This document shows positions 16,729 through 25,787 of a stretch of DNA of 64,000 bases, one piece after another. Below the pieces are notes generated by a model that saw only the letters and a list, made by a program, of their open reading frames with translations, was not told the origin of the DNA and did not search any database. The DNA lies in NCBI RefSeq assembly GCF_002884975.1, contig NZ_PJKB01000001.1:186001-250000 (forward strand), in the 5' to 3' direction. Every line of letters begins with the position of its first letter. Position 1 is the first letter of the stretch. This stretch comes from Akkermansia muciniphila. Lineage in GTDB: Bacteria; Verrucomicrobiota; Verrucomicrobiia; Verrucomicrobiales; Akkermansiaceae. Made by a program: the position numbers and the translations under genes.

Positions 16729-19299
16729 ATGAGATGTGAGAAAATTATTTTAATGCGGAAAATCCTTATGCAGTTAAACTATTTCATAAAAATTCGTAAA
16801 TTCACATCAGTCATCCTGATATGTCTGGTCTATTGGGGGGTGACTGAATCAGGGAAAGCTGCTGATCAAGTTGAATTTCCCAAAGCGATACCCGCCTGTC
16901 CTGCTGATTACCTGACGGACGGACTCATGGCTTCAGACGGCTCGATTTGGGTAACAAGCGAAGGCAATGGGATTTATCGATACTTTCCAGGTAAAAATAA
17001 CACAACGAAAGACGCGTGGTTGGCAGCCACCTATTACTCAGGATTACCCGATACAGCCAATTTCTACGCACTGGCGGAAGATAAACAAGGAAGAATCTGG
17101 GCAGGAAGCGACAACAAGGGTGTGATCGTTTTTAATGGTGCGGAATGGAAAGTCTATGACCGCGAAAATGCGTTGATAGGCGAACGCGTTTTCGACATCG
17201 CTGTTTCACCCAAAACCGGAGACGTGGCAGTAGCTACATCAGGAGGCATTAGCATTTATGACCCGAACAAGGAGAACTGGTTCAATCTAACGAGAGCGGA
17301 AGGATTGGCTGAAGATCAAATCAAGTCTCTCACCTACGATGCAGCGGGTGACCTTTGGATTGCTTACTCGTGCGGAGGCGTCACCCGGCTTTCGGGGAAG
17401 GATAATTACAAGGTTCTTCAAACAGTGCAGGCGCCATGGTATTGGGATGAGAAAAGAGGAGCACGACAGCCTTTGGAAGCAACTGGGGAAGGGATTCCGT
17501 CGAATTTGTGTAATGTTATTCAGACTCTGCCCAATGGTGGAGTCGCCGTGGGTACAAGCAGCGGGCTCGGTTGGATGGGAAATCGCCAGAGTGGAAAATG
17601 GAAATTCCTGAGAGGGCAGGATTACATGGACAAAAACAAGGGACTCATGGGTTTGCTGGCATCCACCAAGTCATCCCGGAACCAGACAGGGTTTCTTCTA
17701 CCGGAAGATTATGTAACAAGCCTTGCCTGGAGCAACCAAGGACTATGGGTAGGTTTCCGTGAAAAAGGAGCAATTCTGCTGGATCCATCAACAATGAGAA
17801 AAAAGGAAGAGGGAAAATTCTCCGAAAATATTAAGACTCCGTGGGTAACATCCATGCTCACGATGCCTGATGGAGCCGTTTATGCAACGACTTACGGGTT
17901 CAATTTGGTGAAAATAGCTGAAGGAAAAAAAAGTAGTTCCTCAAAATTGGATGTTCTGAAGCAAGATAAAAGTCCGGAACATCCGCAAATTGCCAAACTG
18001 GCGAGTGAGGAGGCAATCATGAAAGAACTGGAAAAGAGAGATCAACAGTTCAAGGCAGGAGAAACTCCCATTGTATTTTGGAAGGAAGATTGGGCGACTC
18101 AGGGGGACTGGTGTGAGCGATACGGAACACATAGGGCTTTATTGTGTGCGACTGCCCCACCTCAGGGCGATGATGAAATCATGCGTTTTGAGGTGGCTAG
18201 AGAAGATGTTAAAATTGATATTCGCGGAGAAATTGGTCCGAACAAAGATGGTGATAAGGGTCATTACCTGCTGTTTTTTCAGGGTGATATTGTGGATGAT
18301 CCCAATGTGCTTTACAACCCCAAAACAGGCACTCGTGCAGCAGCCCGGTGGGTAGACAGGAAAGAAGAGCAAGTGGATTATAAATCCCGCAATGATGGGC
18401 CGGATTTATGGGCCGTAGTTGATATTCCGGAAGGGAAACATGAAGTATCCCTCTATTTTCATAATTATGGGGAGAGGGAGGGAACCAGCCAGGGGTACAA
18501 GGATTATTTATTGGAGGTCAGATCAGCCCAAAATCCTTTGCCCGAAGAAATTACTTGGGAAGAGGAGGTCTTGAATGCCATGAAGAAGCCTGTACTGGCA
18601 AGAACCCGCATATCCGATTTTAAGGGATGTGGAGTATACAAATCGTTCTTCGCTGGTAAAGGAGGAAGATATTACTTTAGAATAGTCAATAATTATTCAT
18701 CCCTTACCATATTAAATGCTGTTTTTGTCACTCGGATTAACCCTGAACCTGTACAATATTCACGCCATGATGTTTTTGCCTATGGCCCAACCCCCCCTCA
18801 TTCTGATGAAATTGACAGGAAGGATCGCGTTCAATATTCGGGCTTACTCAAAATGTGGGATGATGCTTCTTCTACCGTTGTGTCAGGACAGTACTTATCC
18901 AAGAATCGTGAACTATTGTATTCTCTATACAGACGGATGCACTCGCAAAATGGTGGACCGTCAATTATTTCGAATTGGAGGTGGTTTCTGAGAATGTGGA
19001 GTACAGAAGAACACAACTCGTTTGAAGACTTCATGTTGAAAACGTGGTATGCTGTACAGGATAGATTTCCTACAATGCGAAGTGAAGAATTCTTCCCATA
19101 TAGCCCTCGTACAATTCCTTTTTCACCTAGAGAAATACGTGCAATGAAATGTATGGGGATAAACTGGAAGGATTATTTACCAGACTCTCGGAATAAGCCG
19201 ATTATTGATGCAATGAAGTTCAAAGAAAAAATTTCAAAAATGACTGACGAAGAATATAACAAAATGGAAGAAGATTTCTTGAAAAAACAAAATAAATAA
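16729..19299 (+). CDS. Secreted seven-bladed propeller protein with C-terminal helical domain, copy 1
   Basis: Up to 856 residues; translation may start at 16753 or 16768, which gives a better signal peptide (hydrophobic core FTSVILICLVYWG). Residues about 60-410 form seven Reg_prop-type repeats such as DGSIWVTSEGNGIY and QGRIWAGSDNKGVIVF. A conserved FWKEDWATQGDWCERYG motif (about 450) opens a second region with beta-rich segments (GVYKSFFAGKGGRYYF, about 634), then a helical end with SNWRWFLRMW and SPRTIPFSPREIRAM. Two-component sensors carry such propellers, but there is no kinase or DNA-binding domain here, so it is probably an exported or surface protein. It is 12 bp upstream of the small secreted gene. 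It is paralogous to the 862-residue protein at 22847. Confidence 0.85.
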   Translation: MRCEKIILMRKILMQLNYFIKIRKFTSVILICLVYWGVTESGKAADQVEFPKAIPACPADYLTDGLMASDGSIWVTSEGNGIYRYFPGKNNTTKDAWLAATYYSGLPDTANFYALAEDKQGRIWAGSDNKGVIVFNGAEWKVYDRENALIGERVFDIAVSPKTGDVAVATSGGISIYDPNKENWFNLTRAEGLAEDQIKSLTYDAAGDLWIAYSCGGVTRLSGKDNYKVLQTVQAPWYWDEKRGARQPLEATGEGIPSNLCNVIQTLPNGGVAVGTSSGLGWMGNRQSGKWKFLRGQDYMDKNKGLMGLLASTKSSRNQTGFLLPEDYVTSLAWSNQGLWVGFREKGAILLDPSTMRKKEEGKFSENIKTPWVTSMLTMPDGAVYATTYGFNLVKIAEGKKSSSSKLDVLKQDKSPEHPQIAKLASEEAIMKELEKRDQQFKAGETPIVFWKEDWATQGDWCERYGTHRALLCATAPPQGDDEIMRFEVAREDVKIDIRGEIGPNKDGDKGHYLLFFQGDIVDDPNVLYNPKTGTRAAARWVDRKEEQVDYKSRNDGPDLWAVVDIPEGKHEVSLYFHNYGEREGTSQGYKDYLLEVRSAQNPLPEEITWEEEVLNAMKKPVLARTRISDFKGCGVYKSFFAGKGGRYYFRIVNNYSSLTILNAVFVTRINPEPVQYSRHDVFAYGPTPPHSDEIDRKDRVQYSGLLKMWDDASSTVVSGQYLSKNRELLYSLYRRMHSQNGGPSIISNWRWFLRMWSTEEHNSFEDFMLKTWYAVQDRFPTMRSEEFFPYSPRTIPFSPREIRAMKCMGINWKDYLPDSRNKPIIDAMKFKEKISKMTDEEYNKMEEDFLKKQNK

Positions 19300-19311
19300 A
19301 AACAATATACT

Positions 19312-19707
19312 ATGGAAAAATATAAACATGTATTAATGGCGATAATTATTGGGGCTTCGGCTGTATCTATAGCTGATGCATCAAACGGTTATTTGTCGAT
19401 CGAAGGCGAGCCCAGGTTTTCCAAAGATGAAGGCGGTAGGTTTACAGCCATTCCAAGACGAAAGTCGGACAAATCAGAGATTAAACCAGATCGTTTTAAG
19501 TATGCTTGGAGTAGAGAGGGTAAACGGCAATCTAGTTTTGAATTAGAACCTAAAAACAAGAAGACGGTTACTGTTACTTTGAGAAGAAATGATAATATAG
19601 ATGCAGCAATAAGTTGTACTCTTAAATGCACGGCAACTCACTCCAGTGGTGCACAACTTTCAGGAAGTCTCCCAATCACAATGACAAATTTACCGCCCGA
19701 ATCGTAA
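19312..19707 (+). CDS. Small secreted protein, partner of propeller copy 1
   Basis: 131 residues. A signal peptide (KHVLMAIIIGASAVSIADA) is followed by a beta-rich mature part with YAWSREG, a Lys-rich stretch and a CTLKC pair near the end, suggesting a small Ig-like fold. No enzyme motif. It follows the propeller gene by 12 bp, and the other propeller gene also has a small exported protein directly behind it, so the pairing looks functional. Low GC, like the rest of the island. Confidence 0.7.
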   Translation: MEKYKHVLMAIIIGASAVSIADASNGYLSIEGEPRFSKDEGGRFTAIPRRKSDKSEIKPDRFKYAWSREGKRQSSFELEPKNKKTVTVTLRRNDNIDAAISCTLKCTATHSSGAQLSGSLPITMTNLPPES

Positions 19708-19732
19708 TGGGAAATTGAATAATATTATTAGT

Positions 19733-19773
19733 GTTTACTTTGGTTTTAGTATGGGACTAAGACCAAAGTAAAC
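19733..19773. repeat. Long hairpin between small secreted gene and transglutaminase-like gene
   Basis: GTTTACTTTGGTTTTAGT pairs with ACTAAGACCAAAGTAAAC across a 5-nt loop, an 18-bp stem with one G-T mismatch. There is no T run on either side, so it may be a processing or attenuation element, or an operator, rather than a simple terminator. Confidence 0.6.
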
Positions 19774-19945
19774 GCTTCCGATTTATATTATACATTTTCT
19801 GAATACTCAAATGCTAAGTCTCAACTGATTGCTTTAGTAAGAATGTGCATTCTCGGATTGGAGTAAGAGAATATACGCTCTACTCATTGGTCAGTTATTC
19901 AGTACTCCTCCCCTTGAATAAAATAAGAGTTTTAAGGTATTAAAA

Positions 19946-21808
19946 ATGATTGGATATTTTAAATTTATTATCTTTTTTGGCTTACTGATTTCTTCCATGG
20001 CCCAAGGAGAAAAAAAATCTCTTGAGAACAGCTTGTCTACTCCAGATTACTCAAGGAAAGAAGATGGTCCACTGAAACGCAAAATACGGAAAGAAGTCAA
20101 ATCAGCGGATTGCAAGCGCATTGCCCGATTTTGTAGCATGCAGGTTCAGGATCGGCTCAAATGGGGTAAATTCAATGATGAATCGATCAATCTGGCCTTG
20201 ACAGACAAAGACTTGGTCCTTGCCAGCCATGTTGCCCGGTATTTTTCTCAGCCGGAGGTTTGCGAAAAAAGTTCCTCTGACGCCTTGAAAGATCCCAAGT
20301 TTGTAGATTGGTTATTTACTTGTCCTGATTTATTCCGGGATCTAGCTTTTGCCAATCGAGGATCATGGAAAACAATGGATATTTTGCGTTCTATCTGGAA
20401 AAAAGAGGACAGCCGACTTGACGGAGTCTTGCTCAATTTGGCAGTCGGTATCGCCCTGAATGCAGACGAGCATTCGGAAGAAGAATTGCTTGCCAAGTAT
20501 CACTTCTACAAAAAATCGTATGCTGATGGAAATCTGTTTGTCCAATTTAAAACTTTAAAACCTTGGGAAATGTCTATCGTCACCAAAACAATTTTAAATA
20601 TTGGGAAAATTGATGATATGGAATGGGCTCAGAATTACCTTGCAGCAAGACCGAAGATTAAGGAGGGGAATATAGGTCAAGCCGCTTGTGGTTTGATTCC
20701 TTATCGAAGTAAAAACAAGAATGGCATTAGTGTACATGCGGGTGGAGCTTTTTATGACAACAATCCCATCAGCTTAAAAATTTATACGGAATACGGCGGA
20801 GTTTGCGGAGCCGTATCCAAGGGTGCAAGCGGATTCTGCCGCGTCAAAGGAATTCCGGCCTATCCTATCGGTCAACCGGGGCACTGTGCCTTTATTTGGA
20901 AAAAACCTGGAAATCACTGGGTTATCGGTAACAACGTATGCGGTGGATGGAACTGGTCGAATGGAAATGGACCAATACCTTGGAAAGGACCGACAGCTTG
21001 CATTCAGGCAATTGATCATTATTTGGTGATGGGACAGACGGAGGAGAGCAATAATGCCTATTATTTTGCATTGCTTGTTCAGTCCCCTGAGCTCAAAGAT
21101 CGCTTACTGGAATATGCTTTAAAGCGGAACCGGAAAAATTACCCAGCTTGGCAGGAGGTACTGAACCGGATGAAAATAAGACAGGGGATGTCCCCCGAAC
21201 AGGTGCTTACAACAGCACTGGAGTTGAACGCCTCTTTTGAAGAAGAACCGGCAGTGCTTGAATATCTGGTTAATCACCATCTGGCGCCCAATGTTAAAAG
21301 GCTTCTTGATCCATTTCAACTGTCAGCTTTGATGCTGAACCGTGCTGAGACAGAAGAATCTCAAGATATTTATTTGCGTAATTTATGGAAACAGGCTCGG
21401 AAGGATATTCCGGAGCTTATGCAAATGAAAATGGTGTACGACCATAAGACGAGTACTTACTTGTTTGGAAAGTGGGCAGAATTTTATCGCAAGAATGATA
21501 AAATCATTAATTCCCGTGTCAAAATGAGAACATCTGTCTTTCTACAGAAAACAATTGTCTCGTTAAACGCATACAGAAAAACGCGTTCTGAAATAGTCGA
21601 TTTTTACATGAAGTTTCTGACGGAGTGGAAGGATGACCGTTATATTTCAATGGCACTGGACTTCGTAGAACAAAGTCTCAAAGAAATAACAGATCGGTCT
21701 GTTTTGAAAGATACGCTCAATATGGGAGTTAAACTGGCAGAGCTTAAAAAGAGTGAACGAACAGCGGAAAAATATCGAGAACGTCTGAAGACGTTGGATG
21801 AGGGTTGA
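19946..21808 (+). CDS. Secreted transglutaminase-like protein
   Basis: 620 residues with a signal peptide (FKFIIFFGLLISSMAQG). Residues about 275-330 hold the core of a transglutaminase/protease-like fold: GGVCGAVSKG with Cys287, then GIPAYPIGQPGHCAF with His313. The remainder is helical, repeat-like and without other motifs. The 742-residue protein at 27098 shares this core, the preceding PWEM motif and the same residue numbers for Cys and His. A thiol protease, amidase or cross-linking enzyme acting outside the cytoplasm is possible; the third catalytic residue is not obvious. It follows the small secreted gene after 238 bp with a hairpin. Confidence 0.75.
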   Translation: MIGYFKFIIFFGLLISSMAQGEKKSLENSLSTPDYSRKEDGPLKRKIRKEVKSADCKRIARFCSMQVQDRLKWGKFNDESINLALTDKDLVLASHVARYFSQPEVCEKSSSDALKDPKFVDWLFTCPDLFRDLAFANRGSWKTMDILRSIWKKEDSRLDGVLLNLAVGIALNADEHSEEELLAKYHFYKKSYADGNLFVQFKTLKPWEMSIVTKTILNIGKIDDMEWAQNYLAARPKIKEGNIGQAACGLIPYRSKNKNGISVHAGGAFYDNNPISLKIYTEYGGVCGAVSKGASGFCRVKGIPAYPIGQPGHCAFIWKKPGNHWVIGNNVCGGWNWSNGNGPIPWKGPTACIQAIDHYLVMGQTEESNNAYYFALLVQSPELKDRLLEYALKRNRKNYPAWQEVLNRMKIRQGMSPEQVLTTALELNASFEEEPAVLEYLVNHHLAPNVKRLLDPFQLSALMLNRAETEESQDIYLRNLWKQARKDIPELMQMKMVYDHKTSTYLFGKWAEFYRKNDKIINSRVKMRTSVFLQKTIVSLNAYRKTRSEIVDFYMKFLTEWKDDRYISMALDFVEQSLKEITDRSVLKDTLNMGVKLAELKKSERTAEKYRERLKTLDEG

Positions 21809-22098
21809 GCATACTTTTTAACGTCTCTAATGTTAAAAGTTTTTTAAAGTGCGTGGATATTTTTTATCTGAGGGATGTGAGTCCTATCATCTCGCGATGG
21901 ATTAGTGATGGGAAGAACAGAATTAACGCAGGTGAAGTTGTACTTTTTTGTGTCAAAACATTCATAAGATCCAGAAGGAATCATGTTAATAAAGGAAGAT
22001 AGAAAAATAGTATTTTAATGCGATTCCATGACATGAGCAGTATGTGATACTTTAAAAAATTGTTTCCTTTACAAAAGAGGGATGCTATTCCGGTTTCA
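21809..22098. other. Non-coding gap after the transglutaminase-like gene
   Basis: AT-rich, about 290 bp. I see no supported gene. A 65-codon ORF at 21805-22002 lacks a recognisable product and is not called. Confidence 0.4.
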
Positions 22099-22160
22099 AA
22101 GAAGAAGGCAGGATGTTCCTTGAGAGCATCCTGCCTTTGTGAAGGTTTTGATAGGGCTGT
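22099..22160 (-). repeat. Hairpin unit, first copy (terminator-like)
   Basis: 62 bp matching 25788-25849 at 56 of 62 positions. It contains the arms of a GGCAGGATG...CATCCTGCC hairpin and a trailing GATAGGGCTGT. The second copy is the terminator of the thioredoxin-fold gene. Here it abuts the rarA remnant on its right, so it is out of its original context. Confidence 0.8.
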
Positions 22161-22164
22161 TTTG

Positions 22165-22410
22165 TGCGGTTGCCGCTTGCCGTGCCGGAACATCTCGGGA
22201 TGTCCACGCGCAAGAAACTGGCCGCTGCCGGAGGTGCGGATGCCGCCGGGCTGGAGTACTTGTCCATGACTATCCGGAACACTTCGTTCCCCAGGCCTAC
22301 CTGCCGGAAGGCCGCGTTTATTACACCCCCACCGGGAATGGCCTGGAATGCGCATCAGGGAGCGCATGGAATACCGCCGCAAGCTGGCGGAGGAAGATAA
22401 CAGGCAAGGA
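22165..22410 (+). pseudogene. Broken duplicate of the rarA 3' end
   Basis: Aligns with the last roughly 80 codons of rarA (16315-16567): AVPEHL, TRKKLAAAGGADAA, then in another frame HDYPEHFVPQAYLPEGR and YYTPTGNG. Relative to rarA there is a 4-nt deletion after the LEYL codons and a 1-nt deletion at GLE, so it is not translatable as one protein. Many differences are synonymous, which suggests it was once a functional, diverged allele rather than a fresh copy. No upstream part of rarA is present. Confidence 0.88.
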
Positions 22411-22445
22411 TAATATCCTTCTCAAAAAATCAGTAAAATGGAATT

Positions 22446-22480
22446 AAAAAAAGCAGCTTGAATTTCAAGCTGCTTTTAAT
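22446..22480 (-). terminator. Terminator of the propeller-2 operon
   Basis: AGCAGCTTGAA/TTCAAGCTGCT is an 11-bp hairpin that on the minus strand is followed by a T run (22446-22451 read as A on plus). It lies just beyond the small secreted gene's stop. The T-rich right side could also stop transcription from the left. Confidence 0.88.
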
Positions 22481-22488
22481 GAATATGA

Positions 22489-22854
22489 TTATTGGATGAT
22501 AGTGATAAAGTAAGGGAGTGATTCTTTTGAACCGCATTTAGCAATTAAACTCCCTGTTTTGTTCACGGTGTGAAAACCTTTATTTGCTATCACTTCACAT
22601 ATGGTGGGTATTTCAGGATATGGATTTACTGTAAAGTATTTATCGGGAGTAGACCAAGTAATCATTTTCTCTAGCTTTTTACGTTCAATCTCATCTAAGG
22701 GATCGACACGGACGACGGCGTGATATGAAGATTTGGATTCGAGACGCAGCTCCTCATGTCCTGCTACAATGGATACTGTGTAATCCACGTCAAGAGCAGA
22801 CGATATACTGGAGGTACTAAGTATAGCGCAGGTTATTAGAATAATTTTATTCAT
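22489..22854 (-). CDS. Small secreted protein, partner of propeller copy 2
   Basis: 121 residues: a signal peptide (KIILITCAILSTSSISSA), then a beta-rich domain with MITWSTPDKYFTV and two cysteines (TICEV and AKCGS). It is similar in size, export and overall layout to the 131-residue protein behind propeller copy 1, although sequence identity is low. Its ATG overlaps the stop of the propeller gene (AATGAATAA), so translation is coupled. Probably a binding partner or accessory of the propeller protein; this is inferred from the repeated arrangement. Confidence 0.72.
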   Translation of the reverse strand: MNKIILITCAILSTSSISSALDVDYTVSIVAGHEELRLESKSSYHAVVRVDPLDEIERKKLEKMITWSTPDKYFTVNPYPEIPTICEVIANKGFHTVNKTGSLIAKCGSKESLPYFITIIQ

Positions 22855-25435
22855 TTTCTTTTCTGATTTGTTGTTTTAATTTCATCAATCTCTTTTCAGT
22901 ATATTTCTGTGCCAGTTTCTTATATTCCTGTTCAGTCATATTCTTGATGAGTTGATGAAATTTTTCTGCGCTTGGTTTTGGTATTCCCTGATAGTCAGGA
23001 AGGTACTGATGCCAATCTATATCCATGTAACGCATAATGCGAATTTCCAGCGGTGCAAATGGAATTGTTCTTGGACTAAAAGGGAAAAACTTTTTAGAAG
23101 CATAAGGATCAGGGAATTTTTCTTGTTTTTGATACCAAATTTCCAGCATTAGTTGTTCAAATTTATCAGTTTCTTGTTCATTCCACATGCTTAAAGTCCA
23201 TCTCCAATTAGGAATAAGGGATGAATTGGGGGCGGTATGCTGAATGATGCGGTAGATTTGCAGAGCTAATTGATGAGCCTTTGAAAGATAGGAGGGAGAA
23301 AAATGTGGAGCCGTAAGTTTGGACCAGTATTCCAAAAACAAGGCATGTGCTTTAGCGTCTTGATCAGTAATGGGACAAGGTTGAGGGCATTTTCCTGCAT
23401 ATTCAAACAGCATTGATTTTCGGGTTGGTGGCGTTCCGTCTTTTTCTTCAAGCTTTGTAATGAAAATACCGTTTAGCAATGTGTTGAAAGAATAGTTTTT
23501 CCCAATACGGATGAAATAATATCCTTTTTCTTTGACGAGGATTGTTTTGTAGACTCCGGATCCGGCGAACGATTTAACTCGGAAACGAGTTAAAACCGGG
23601 GTTTTTAGAATATCTGCGGTTTCCTTTTGATCAAAATTTAGGGGTACGCGGTTTTGCTTGGGATCAATGAGATTAGGACTTAAAGCAAGTTCATCCGGAT
23701 ACTTGCTTTGGAATTTACGAACTTCCACAAGGTAGTCACGCTGGGCTGCATTGGCTTGTTCCAATCCATTAGGGTTATAAAAATACAAAGATATCTGGTG
23801 TTTCCCTTCTGGCACTTTAATGATAGCCCAGACATCAGGACCATCAAAAGTTCTTGGATACGCCTCTCCATGATCATCCCATTCCGCTTCAGTTTTAGAA
23901 TAATAGGAAAGATTATGCAGTACATTGGGATTTCCCGCCATGTTATGATTATGAATCCAATGGCGTAACGAATCATTAGGCGAACTGTGGCATCCTATTC
24001 TTCCGGCCACCATAATTTGAGAAGAAAGGTCTTCAAGAGTCATGCTAAGATCGCGGGGAATGTTTCCTGCCGCACATAGAACCGCAAAGTCCCGGCCGTA
24101 CCGTTCACACCACCTTCCCTGTGTAGCCCAATCTTCTTTCCAGAATAAAGCCGGAGAATTTTTATTGTTGCCGCGATACTTTCCCAGATTCACTATTTCC
24201 TCTATCAATTTTTCTTGATTCAGTGGTTGCGGATAAGACGGGTGATTCGGAAAATCTCTTTCATTGGCTTTTTTCTTCTTCCATGTGAGGTTACCTTTCG
24301 TGATATTGACTAATCCTCTTCCATAAGTGGCGGCATAAACGCTTCCATCCTGTAACGGCAGAAAGGCTGTTATCCACTGTGCAGGAAGTTTTTCCCATTC
24401 TGACGGAAATGTCTGTTGGTCGTATTTTTGCTTAGGAATAAGATTTTCTGTTTTCAATATTTTTAATGTCTTTTTGTCTACTAGGGCGGCTCCTTTGGTC
24501 CTCGTACCTACCCATATTCCCTCAGGAGTTTCACATAAACAGGTGATATAATCTTCCGGTAAAAGATCGTTTTTCCCATATTTCCTGGAAGACGCTTTGC
24601 CTCCTCCATATACTCCCTTGTTTTTTGCTTCGTAATCTTTTCCTCTAATGTATTGCCAGCGGCCTGTTGGGAAATTGCTGGCGAGACCACATGTCGTGCC
24701 GAGCCATACATTACCATTTCCTTTAGCCAGAATTGCATTCCCAAGGTTGGAAGGAAGTCCTTCTCCCTTCCCACTGAACGGTTGCCGTATATATTGTTTA
24801 GCATCCCAGTACCAGGGAGCCTGAACATTTTCCCATTTAGAATACCCGCTTTTGGAGGAACTTGAGGCCACCCCACCGCAGGCATAGGCAAGCCATAGTT
24901 TTCCTTCGCTATCGAATGACAGAGCCTCTACTTGGTCGGCAAGAAGGCCGTCATGACGATTTAAATCTCTCCAATGCTCATTGGCTGGATTGTAAATCGT
25001 CACTCCTCCGGAGGTGGAAATTGCTACTTCACCACTGGTGGGAGAAACGGCAATGTCAAACACTCGTTCTCCGCATAAAGCGTTTTCCTTTGTGTAGCTT
25101 TTCCAATTTTCTCCATTAAAAACAATAACACCTTGATTGTCAGTCCCTACCCAGATACGCCCTTGTAAATCTTCCGCAATGGTATAGAAATTTTGTGTTT
25201 TTGGAAATCCTGCATAATAATTTGTGTTGATCCACTCTCCATTTTTGTTTTCATCAAGAGATAGTTTGTATACGCCAGAACGTTCTCCTGTTACCCAAAT
25301 GCTTCCATCAGAAGCTACTATTCCATCAGTTAAAAAGGGGATGGGGCAAGTTGGCAAATCATATGCTGACTGAGCATAAGCCGTGCCCACTATGCTTCCC
25401 ATAACCAGAATGATGGATTTCAAAGAAAAAACCAT
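22847..25435 (-). CDS. Secreted seven-bladed propeller protein with C-terminal helical domain, copy 2
   Basis: 862 residues with a signal peptide ending near AYA-QSA. It is colinear with the protein at 16729: propeller repeats (DGSIWVTGERSGVYKL, GRIWVGTDNQGVIVF), the FWKEDWATQGRWCERYG motif, GSGVYKTILVKEKGYYF, SNWRWTLSMW-like PNWRW and FSPRTIPFAPLEIR. The two differ at many positions, so the duplication is old or the copies came separately. There is no kinase, DNA-binding or catalytic motif. It is transcribed towards copy 1, opposite in direction, with a 350-bp upstream region for its promoter. Confidence 0.85.
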   Translation of the reverse strand: MVFSLKSIILVMGSIVGTAYAQSAYDLPTCPIPFLTDGIVASDGSIWVTGERSGVYKLSLDENKNGEWINTNYYAGFPKTQNFYTIAEDLQGRIWVGTDNQGVIVFNGENWKSYTKENALCGERVFDIAVSPTSGEVAISTSGGVTIYNPANEHWRDLNRHDGLLADQVEALSFDSEGKLWLAYACGGVASSSSKSGYSKWENVQAPWYWDAKQYIRQPFSGKGEGLPSNLGNAILAKGNGNVWLGTTCGLASNFPTGRWQYIRGKDYEAKNKGVYGGGKASSRKYGKNDLLPEDYITCLCETPEGIWVGTRTKGAALVDKKTLKILKTENLIPKQKYDQQTFPSEWEKLPAQWITAFLPLQDGSVYAATYGRGLVNITKGNLTWKKKKANERDFPNHPSYPQPLNQEKLIEEIVNLGKYRGNNKNSPALFWKEDWATQGRWCERYGRDFAVLCAAGNIPRDLSMTLEDLSSQIMVAGRIGCHSSPNDSLRHWIHNHNMAGNPNVLHNLSYYSKTEAEWDDHGEAYPRTFDGPDVWAIIKVPEGKHQISLYFYNPNGLEQANAAQRDYLVEVRKFQSKYPDELALSPNLIDPKQNRVPLNFDQKETADILKTPVLTRFRVKSFAGSGVYKTILVKEKGYYFIRIGKNYSFNTLLNGIFITKLEEKDGTPPTRKSMLFEYAGKCPQPCPITDQDAKAHALFLEYWSKLTAPHFSPSYLSKAHQLALQIYRIIQHTAPNSSLIPNWRWTLSMWNEQETDKFEQLMLEIWYQKQEKFPDPYASKKFFPFSPRTIPFAPLEIRIMRYMDIDWHQYLPDYQGIPKPSAEKFHQLIKNMTEQEYKKLAQKYTEKRLMKLKQQIRKENE

Positions 25436-25787
25436 ACTCCCTTCTGGGGTAAAATATGCAGAAAGTCAAGAGGTATTTGTAAAAAATTATGAATAATTGC
25501 TTTAAAGGTGAGATCTCTACATGATTTGAGATAAAAAGTACTATAAAGAGAAATTTCTCAGTGACTTGCTTATGGAGAAATGCTCTCTCCGAGAGTGGTT
25601 ACGGGGATATTCACACGGCTAATTTTGATGGCTTATTCATGTTTCTTTATATAGAGTTTATAAAAATTCTAATGAATGCCTTTCGGATAGCGCAAAAATG
25701 AAAAAAAGATATTTTGTTGCTGTAAAGTTTTCACTCTTTGCGATCTTGGCATGTTGGAGGAATACCGTTTGACGAAAGAATTGTGAA
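25436..25787. other. Upstream region of propeller copy 2
   Basis: 350 bp, AT-rich, without a supported gene. It should contain the promoter of the minus-strand propeller operon, but I cannot pick a -35/-10 pair with confidence. Confidence 0.45.

Larger units (their letters stand above)
16568..25787. other. AT-rich accessory island of secreted proteins
   Basis: From the rarA stop to the hairpin before 25854 the DNA is visibly richer in A and T than either flank, and codon use changes accordingly. It carries two propeller genes, two small exported proteins and a transglutaminase-like gene, with a rarA 3' remnant in the middle and a duplicated hairpin. No integrase, transposase or resolvase is present. 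The bounds are approximate. Confidence 0.65.

Noticed and set aside
16729-19299. Propeller proteins as hybrid two-component sensors
   Set aside because: Reg_prop repeats are present but there is no histidine kinase, receiver or helix-turn-helix domain, and signal peptides predict export.
16568-25787. Island as an integrative element with its own integrase
   Set aside because: No integrase, transposase, resolvase or terminal inverted repeats were found inside; only the rarA 3' end and the hairpin unit are duplicated.
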